Source: Hoeflea sp.
GTDB lineage: Bacteria > Pseudomonadota > Alphaproteobacteria > Rhizobiales > Rhizobiaceae
DNA length: 64,000 nt
Assembly: GCF_002733955.1 (NCBI RefSeq)
Contig: NZ_NVXQ01000003.1
Location: 1-64,000, forward strand
Reading direction: 5' to 3'
Made by a program: the position numbers and the translations under genes. The notes below the pieces were generated by a model. It was given only the letters and a program-made list of their open reading frames with translations, was not told where the DNA came from and searched no databases. Position 1 is the first letter of the stretch. The number at the start of each line of letters is the position of its first letter. Shown in pieces: positions 57,480 to 64,000 of the stretch.

Positions 57480-58042
57480 GCCGTGTCATTGACCGGATCA
57501 ATGAGTTTGTCGGGCGCAATGTGTCCTGGCTTGTGCTGGCCGCCGTACTGATCAGTGCCGGAAACGCAACAATCCGCAAAGTGTTCGACATGTCGTCGAA
57601 TGCCTGGCTCGAGGTTCAGTGGTACCTGTTTGGCGCAGTCTTCATGCTCGCCGCCGGCTACACACTGCGCAAGAACGAGCATGTGCGCATCGATGTCGTC
57701 GCCGGCAATCTTTCCAAGCGCACGCGCGACTGGATCGATCTCTTCGGCCATATCTTTTTCCTGCTCCCCTTCTGCCTGATGATGACCTACCTCGCCTGGC
57801 CGTTCTTCTGGCGCTCTTTCTTCTCGGGCGAAATGTCGAGCAACGCCGGCGGCCTGATCATCTGGCCAGCCAAGGCAAGCATCTTGGTCGGCTTCATGTT
57901 GCTGACGGCACAGGCTGTTTCCGAAATCATCAAGCGAACCGCCATCATCCGCGGTGTGATGGAAGAAGAGATCGGGCACGATCACTCCATGCCGCCGCAG
58001 GTCGAGGCTGCCGCCGACATGAAGGGCCGCTCCGATGCTTGA
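57458..58042 (+). CDS. dctQ: TRAP transporter small membrane subunit
   Basis: 194 residues with four membrane helices (VSWLVLAAVLISAGNATIRK, YLFGAVFMLAAGYTLR, FGHIFFLLPFCLMMTYLAW, ILVGFMLLTAQAVSEI). It belongs to the large-loop TRAP group (mannitol/chloroaromatic or 2-oxoacid type), with the motif NEHVRIDVV. AGGAGGG precedes the ATG. It overlaps dctM by eight bases. It forms the membrane complex with DctM. Confidence 0.9.
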   Translation: MGSLLALSRVIDRINEFVGRNVSWLVLAAVLISAGNATIRKVFDMSSNAWLEVQWYLFGAVFMLAAGYTLRKNEHVRIDVVAGNLSKRTRDWIDLFGHIFFLLPFCLMMTYLAWPFFWRSFFSGEMSSNAGGLIIWPAKASILVGFMLLTAQAVSEIIKRTAIIRGVMEEEIGHDHSMPPQVEAAADMKGRSDA

Positions 58043-59879
58043 TCTTATCGCCCACAATCTCGCGCCGATCATGTTCGTCACCGTCATGGCGATGCTCCTG
58101 CTCGGCTACCCGGTCGCCTTCACCCTTGCTGCCGGTGGCATGTACTTCTTCGTTGCCGGTGTTGAGCTGAGCCATATCTCCCCGGAGATCCGGCTGTTCT
58201 GGCCACTGGCCCAGGCCAACATGAACCGTGTCTTCGATGTAATGCGCAACGACACGCTGCTGGCTATTCCGTTCTTTACCTTCATGGGGCTGATCCTCGA
58301 ACGCTCGCGCATGGCCGAGGATCTGCTCGACACCATCGGCCAGCTGTTCGGCACCATGCGTGGTGGTCTGGCCTTTGCCGTCATCGTCGTCGGCGCGCTG
58401 CTTGCTGCAACCACCGGCGTTGTCGCCGCCTCCGTCATCGCCATGGGCCTGATCTCCCTGCCGATCATGATGCGCTACAACTACCACCCCGGCCTCGCAG
58501 CCGGCACGATTGCCGCATCGGGAACGCTGGCGCAGATCATTCCGCCCTCGCTTGTCCTCATCGTCATGGCCGACCAGCTCGGCCGTTCCGTCGGTGACAT
58601 GTATGTCGGCGCGTTCTTCCCGGCCCTGATCATCGTCGGCATGTATTGCGCCTACATTTTCGTCATCACCCTGATCAAGCCGCAATGGGTCCCGGCGCTG
58701 CCGCCGGAAGCCCGGCCACTGGGCAATGGCGGCCGCTCGCTGTTCATCATCATTGGCCTGGCAATCGCGCTGTTCTTCATCTGCGACTACTTCGTGTTCG
58801 ATGACCTGCGCTATGAAACACGGGTGGTCTGGTCCGCCCTGGTTGCCACGCTCATTCCTTATGGCTTCGCCCTTCTCAATCGCAAGATGAAGCTCGGCTA
58901 CCTGTCGAAAATGGCGGAGCAGGTGGTGATCGTGCTGATCCCGCCACTGGCGCTGATCTTCCTGGTTCTCGGCACCATCTTCCTCGGCATCGCAACACCG
59001 ACCGAAGGCGGCGCCATGGGGGCGACCGGCGCACTTATCATGTCGATCATGAAAGGCCGGCTGGACAGGAAAACACTGCTGCAGGCGCTGGATTCGACCG
59101 CGAAACTGGCAACCTTCGTGATGTTCATCCTGATCGGCGCGCGCGTTTTCGCTCTCACATTCTACGGCATCTCCGGTGACCGCTGGGTGGAAGAGCTCCT
59201 GCTGGCGCTGCCGGGCGGAGAGATCGGCTTCCTTATCACCGTCTCGATCGTGATCTTCATCCTCGGCTGCTTCCTCGATTTCTTCGAGATCGCCTTCATC
59301 ATGGTTCCCTTGTTGGCGCCGGTGGCGGAAAAGCTCGGCATCGACCTGATCTGGTTCGGCGTGCTGCTCGGGTTCAACCTGCAGGCCAGCTTCCTGACGC
59401 CGCCCTTCGGCTTCGCGCTGTTCTACCTGCGATCGGTCGCTCCGATCAAAGCCTGGTATGACAAGACCACGGACCGGATGATCGAACCGATTTCGACCAG
59501 GGCGATCTACACCGGGACCCTGCCTTTCATCGTCATCCAGGTCGCGATGCTGGGCATTCTGATTGCCTTCCCCGGGCTGGTCACGCATTACAAGACCCCG
59601 CCGGTGATCATGGACCAGAGCGACATCAATCAGGAAATCAACAACATCGGTGGCGGCGGATTTGGCCTGCCCGGCTCGGGTCTGAGCCTCGATGGCGGCC
59701 TGAGCCTGCCCGGGTCACCGAGCCTCGGAGAACCCGGCGATGGCATGCCGGCCATGCCGAGCTTTGGCGAACCGTCAGAACCTGCAGGCGACAATGCGCA
59801 GCCTGCTCCCGGTGGGCTTCCCGCACCCGGCGGGCTCCCGGCTCCGGGCGGAGCAACCGGCCTGCCCAATTTCGACTGA
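58035..59879 (+). CDS. dctM: TRAP transporter large membrane subunit with Gly/Pro-rich tail
   Basis: 614 residues. About 12-14 membrane helices through residue 520; conserved VIAMGLISLPIMM, GTIAASGTLAQIIPPSLVLI and TPTEGGAMGATGALI mark the two transport halves. Unusually, the last 75 residues or so form a soluble low-complexity tail (GLPGSGLSLDGGLSLPGSPS, then PGGLPAPGGLPAPGG). Typical DctM proteins are about 430-520 residues, so this tail is extra. It likely faces the periplasm or cytoplasm; its role is unknown. Confidence 0.9.
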   Translation: MLDLIAHNLAPIMFVTVMAMLLLGYPVAFTLAAGGMYFFVAGVELSHISPEIRLFWPLAQANMNRVFDVMRNDTLLAIPFFTFMGLILERSRMAEDLLDTIGQLFGTMRGGLAFAVIVVGALLAATTGVVAASVIAMGLISLPIMMRYNYHPGLAAGTIAASGTLAQIIPPSLVLIVMADQLGRSVGDMYVGAFFPALIIVGMYCAYIFVITLIKPQWVPALPPEARPLGNGGRSLFIIIGLAIALFFICDYFVFDDLRYETRVVWSALVATLIPYGFALLNRKMKLGYLSKMAEQVVIVLIPPLALIFLVLGTIFLGIATPTEGGAMGATGALIMSIMKGRLDRKTLLQALDSTAKLATFVMFILIGARVFALTFYGISGDRWVEELLLALPGGEIGFLITVSIVIFILGCFLDFFEIAFIMVPLLAPVAEKLGIDLIWFGVLLGFNLQASFLTPPFGFALFYLRSVAPIKAWYDKTTDRMIEPISTRAIYTGTLPFIVIQVAMLGILIAFPGLVTHYKTPPVIMDQSDINQEINNIGGGGFGLPGSGLSLDGGLSLPGSPSLGEPGDGMPAMPSFGEPSEPAGDNAQPAPGGLPAPGGLPAPGGATGLPNFD

Positions 59880-59905
59880 CTGGCCTTTGCAGGTTGAAAT
59901 CACCA

Positions 59906-59934
59906 AACCCGGCGGCATCCCACCGCCGGGTTTT
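59906..59934 (+). terminator. Terminator after dctM
   Basis: AACCCGGCGG (59906-59915), loop CATCCCA, CCGCCGGGTT (59923-59932), then TT. A perfect 10-bp stem with a short T-tract. Confidence 0.8.
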
Positions 59935-60153
59935 CTCATGTCTTGCGGCAAGCCGAATTGCGGTGGGGATTTCAAGACGGATATGCAGGCACGGCTGAAA
60001 CACAAGCCATCAATGCCGGACCCTGAGTTGGCTTTGGACTGGTGAAGCCACAGTCCGACGCTCCGCCGCGCTCGTGGCCAACGGAACCCCGTCCCTGTTT
60101 CACCCCCTGGCAATGCCCCCTCCACCTTCGCTTTATCTTGCGCCCTGGACACG

Positions 60154-60184
60154 AAAAAGCCCCGGAACCTTGCGGCGCCGGGGC
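60154..60184 (-). terminator. Terminator after dctP
   Basis: On the minus strand GCCCCGG (60184-60178), 12-base loop, CCGGGGC (60165-60159), then five T (60158-60154). It ends dctP 28 bases after the stop. Confidence 0.85.
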
Positions 60185-60211
60185 TTCGAAAATCAGCTTT
60201 GGAAGCGGAGC

Positions 60212-61615
<1,404 letters not shown>

Positions 61616-62377
61616 ATGCACAGTGGACTGGTCGCAATACCGGCAGATATCCGCGAATTCGACGGATACACATGGCATGCATCGCCGGATCAATACATCA
61701 TGGCGGCGGTCAGAGGCTCGGGCGTTCTGCCGTTGATCGTGCCGGCCCTGACGGAGGGCGCCGACATCGACATGGTGCTCGACCGCGTTGACGGCGTGCT
61801 GATCAGTGGCTCGCGCACCAATGTGCATCCGTCCCATTACGGCGAGGATGAGACCGAGCATCATGGACCCTTCGACCCTGCCCGTGACCAGCTTTCCATG
61901 GCGCTCATCCGCCGCACCATCGAGCGCGGCATTCCGCTGCTCGCCATCTGCCGCGGCATCCAGGAACTCAACGTCGCACTCGGCGGTTCGCTGGCGACCG
62001 AAATCCAGGACCTGCCCGGACGCATGGACCATCGCAAGCCGGAGACGCCCGACCGCGATGAGGCGTTTGCGATCCGGCACACGATCAAGGTCAGGGAAGG
62101 CAGCTGTCTCGCAGCCATCGTCGGCAACGGCGAGGTAAGCGTCAATTCACTGCACCGCCAGGCAATTTCAACGCTTGCGCCCCGCCTCGCCGTCGAAGCG
62201 GTGGCGGAAGACGGGACCATCGAAGCCGTCAGCGTGATCGACGCGCCGGGCTTTGCCCTCGGGGTTCAATGGCATCCCGAATACTGGGTCGGCAACGATG
62301 TGATCTCCGACAAGATCTTTGCCGCCTTTGGCGAAGCCGTTCGCGCCCGCCACGCCCAGCCGGCCGCCGCGGAATAG
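61616..62377 (+). CDS. Gamma-glutamyl-gamma-aminobutyrate hydrolase family protein (class I amidotransferase fold)
   Basis: 253 residues. Catalytic C112 in LLAICRGIQELN, and the His and Glu of GVQWHPEYW near 222-224 complete the triad. The family includes PuuD, which releases GABA from gamma-glutamyl-GABA in putrescine use; no other puu genes are here, so the substrate is open. The ATG at 61616 has GAGGGA 8 bases upstream and gives the family's usual length. Confidence 0.85.
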   Translation: MHSGLVAIPADIREFDGYTWHASPDQYIMAAVRGSGVLPLIVPALTEGADIDMVLDRVDGVLISGSRTNVHPSHYGEDETEHHGPFDPARDQLSMALIRRTIERGIPLLAICRGIQELNVALGGSLATEIQDLPGRMDHRKPETPDRDEAFAIRHTIKVREGSCLAAIVGNGEVSVNSLHRQAISTLAPRLAVEAVAEDGTIEAVSVIDAPGFALGVQWHPEYWVGNDVISDKIFAAFGEAVRARHAQPAAAE

Positions 62378-62404
62378 ACCCGCCATCGTCGTAACCGTTC
62401 AAGC

Positions 62405-62436
62405 AAGCCCGGCCACGCATCTGTGACCGGGCTTTT
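62405..62436 (+). terminator. Terminator after the amidotransferase-like gene
   Basis: AAGCCCGG (62405-62412) pairs with CCGGGCTT (62427-62434), 14-base loop, ending in a short T run. It lies 28 bases past the stop. Confidence 0.75.
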
Positions 62437-62491
62437 CCTTGCCTGGGTTCAGGTCCGTGCCGGCCCCGGGATTTTGATCCTTGGGTCCCGC

Positions 62492-63466
62492 TCAGCTCGA
62501 TCCGCGGTCAAAACCAGCGCACTCGGGAACCGGGGTGATCGCCGGCCGGCCCGCGAGCCACTCCTTCAGATTGTCGACCACCAGGTCGGCCATGCCGTTG
62601 CGGGTCGACACCGAGGCCGATGCCACATGCGGCAAAAGGCAGGCATTGGGCAGATCCAGCAGCGCCTGCGGCACATTCGGCTCATGCGCAAAGACATCTA
62701 GTCCTGCTGCGGCAATGGTGCGGTTAGCAAGCGCTGAGATCAGCGCCGGTTCGTCGATGGTCGTGCCGCGCCCGACACTGATCAGAACGCCTTGCGGTCC
62801 CAGTGCCGCCAGAACATCTGCGTTCACGGCATTCTCCGTCGCAGCCCCGCCAGGCACAATCACGATCAGCGTGTCGACCGCCGTCGCCATGTCGATCAGC
62901 TTTTCATGCCAAGTATAGTCAACGTCGGACCGCTTTGTCCTAGTGTGATAATGGATCGGCAAACCGAAAGCCTCCAGCCGGCGGGCAATCGCCAGCCCGA
63001 TCCGCCCGAGCCCGAAAATGCCGACGGTGCGACCTCTCAGGGTAAGCGAGGTCAGCGGATAAGCTCCCTCGGAGGCCCAGCGCCCGGCCCGCAGATAGGC
63101 CTCTGCTTTCGGCAACTCGCGCAAGGCATTGAGCAGCAACCCGACAGTGGTGTCGGCGACTTCATCGGAGAGCACATCCGGCGTATTGGTGACCATGACC
63201 TTGCGCGTCGCCGCATGGGCGGCATCGACCGCGTCATAGCCCACACCGAAATTGGCAATCACCTCGAGATTAGGCAGGGAATCGATGAAATCCGCCGAAA
63301 TCCTCGTCCCCGACGCCATCCCACGGACCCGGTTCCGGGTCTCGTCGCTCAGCAGGCCGGCATCGGCGGCTTCTATGGAAACGGCGTCGAATTCCGCTTC
63401 GACGCGCTCACGGACACGGGGGTGCACTTTCCCGGCGAGAAGCACCATCGCACGCTCAGCACTCAT
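62492..63466 (-). CDS. D-2-hydroxyacid dehydrogenase (glyoxylate/hydroxypyruvate reductase-like)
   Basis: 324 residues. The NAD motif GLGRIG (152-157) is in the nucleotide domain, and catalytic R233 (VGRGTTID), E262 (AHEP) and H280 (LLPHVAS) are present. HTRTKR after the second strand suggests NADPH. It should reduce a 2-oxoacid such as glyoxylate or hydroxypyruvate. Its ATG overlaps the stop of the LacI-type gene upstream (ATGA), so the two are coupled and the regulator may control it. Confidence 0.88.
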   Translation of the reverse strand: MSAERAMVLLAGKVHPRVRERVEAEFDAVSIEAADAGLLSDETRNRVRGMASGTRISADFIDSLPNLEVIANFGVGYDAVDAAHAATRKVMVTNTPDVLSDEVADTTVGLLLNALRELPKAEAYLRAGRWASEGAYPLTSLTLRGRTVGIFGLGRIGLAIARRLEAFGLPIHYHTRTKRSDVDYTWHEKLIDMATAVDTLIVIVPGGAATENAVNADVLAALGPQGVLISVGRGTTIDEPALISALANRTIAAAGLDVFAHEPNVPQALLDLPNACLLPHVASASVSTRNGMADLVVDNLKEWLAGRPAITPVPECAGFDRGSS

Positions 63467-64000
63467 CGGCCTGCTCCCGGATTGAGCGGCATGGTCGATT
63501 GTCTGATCCGCATTTCCGGCTTGATCAGGTGCAGCCCGTCGGCCTCGCTGGAGCCATTGAGTTTGTCGAGCAAGGCCCGCGCCGCGAAACGCCCGACTTC
63601 CGACTGTCCGTTCCAGACAGTGGTCAGGGCAGGAGTGGCAATCGCCGCTTCCTCGAGATCGTCATATCCAGTCACTGAAATATCCTTCCCAGGCACGAGG
63701 CCCGCACGTGCAATACCGTTCATCAAGCCAATGGCCACGAGATCATTCCAACACACCGCCGCAGTCGGCTTCAACGGATTGGCGAGAAAGTTCACCGCTG
63801 CTTCAAAACCGCTTTGCTTGGTTCTCGGTCCTGGAATTCTGAGCGCCGGATCCACCTCGATACCAGCCTTTTTCAGCGCATTTGCATAGCCCGCATAGCG
63901 GTCCCGGCCCGTCGAGGTATGATCGGTGCCGCCAATCATGGCGATGCGGGTGTGCCCAAGGCTGATCAGGTGATTGGTGGCAAGAGCGGTGCCATAGGCG
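63463..64000 (-). CDS. LacI-type transcriptional regulator, C-terminal part (5' end beyond window)
   Basis: About 178 codons visible. The frame continues past the internal ATG at 63939 to the window edge (AYGTALATNHLISLGHTRIAMIGG), so the N-terminal HTH lies outside. The visible part is a periplasmic-binding-like effector domain: GRDRYAGYANALKKAGIEVD, AVCWNDLVAIGLMNGIARAG, ISVTGYDDLEEA and TTVWNGQSEVGRFAARALLD. It most likely senses a sugar or related small molecule and represses the coupled dehydrogenase gene. Confidence 0.88.
   Translation of the reverse strand, partial: AYGTALATNHLISLGHTRIAMIGGTDHTSTGRDRYAGYANALKKAGIEVDPALRIPGPRTKQSGFEAAVNFLANPLKPTAAVCWNDLVAIGLMNGIARAGLVPGKDISVTGYDDLEEAAIATPALTTVWNGQSEVGRFAARALLDKLNGSSEADGLHLIKPEMRIRQSTMPLNPGAGR

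Larger units (their letters stand above)
59880..60211. other. Gene-free region between convergent dctM and dctP
   Basis: About 330 bases holding one terminator near each gene and no convincing coding frame. No promoter or repeat was recognised in the middle. Confidence 0.6.

Noticed and set aside
57945-59588. 547-codon minus-strand frame opposite dctM
   Set aside because: Very rich in Asp, Glu, His and Arg as expected from the complement of a membrane protein gene; no domain, no ribosome-binding site.

Overview
The window reads as chromosomal DNA of an alphaproteobacterium of the Rhizobiales (Hyphomicrobiales) type. The signs are high GC, a CpdR cell-cycle response regulator, a ROSE-type thermometer with a sigma32 promoter ahead of a small heat-shock gene, the compact glgP-B-C-A-pgm-glgX operon, NasS/NasT control of nitrate assimilation, heterotetrameric sarcosine oxidase, split PntAa/PntAb/PntB and an aa3-type COX subunit IV. 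No transposase, integrase, CRISPR array or phage gene was seen. The genus cannot be fixed from the sequence; a Hoeflea or Phyllobacteriaceae-like marine rhizobial relative is a guess.

Layout. 1-3.1 kb: a glutamate synthase large-subunit gene that breaks off early in its FMN domain and runs in frame into the DNA-binding end of a LuxR-type regulator. 3.7-4.7 kb: threonine aldolase. 4.9-7.5 kb: a four-gene operon DUF2282 / DUF692 (MNIO) / DUF2063 / DoxX, the bufferin-type metallophore RiPP layout. 7.6-12.3 kb: hsp20 with its RNA thermometer, a lysophospholipase-like hydrolase, hisN, an orphan promoter-to-terminator unit that looks like a CUCC-rich small RNA, an N-formylglutamate amidohydrolase, cpdR and tRNA-Val(GAC). 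12.7-26.1 kb: the nitrate assimilation locus on the minus strand, nasT-nasS followed by a sigma54 promoter, an ANTAR-type antitermination leader and nrtA-nrtB-nrtD-nirB-nirD-nasA-cysG. 26.4-37.4 kb: glycogen operon. 37.6-43.6 kb: a MaoC hydratase and the sarcosine oxidase operon soxB-cupin-soxD-soxA-soxG. 43.9-49.2 kb: rpsU, a TPR lipoprotein, a DUF992 protein, pntAa-Ab-B and the small oxidase subunit. 49.3-57.2 kb: a FeeM-like N-acyl amino acid synthase, a membrane GGDEF-EAL protein, a giant indolepyruvate ferredoxin oxidoreductase and an SDR. 57.4-64 kb: a TRAP transporter (dctQM convergent with dctP), a class I amidotransferase-like hydrolase, a D-2-hydroxyacid dehydrogenase and the C-terminal part of a LacI-type regulator that leaves the window.

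How it fits together. The nas locus is a full route: nitrate uptake (NrtABD), reduction to nitrite (NasA), reduction to ammonium (NirBD) and siroheme for NirB (CysG). It appears to be switched twice, by nitrogen status (sigma54) and by nitrate/nitrite (NasS releasing NasT to overcome a terminator). The ammonium should flow into glutamine synthetase/GOGAT, which makes the broken gltB at the window edge the most puzzling item: a real rearrangement, a backup GOGAT elsewhere, or an assembly join. The most promising less-studied system is the bufferin-like operon, with a secreted four-cysteine precursor, its iron-dependent modifying enzyme and partner, and a DoxX membrane protein.
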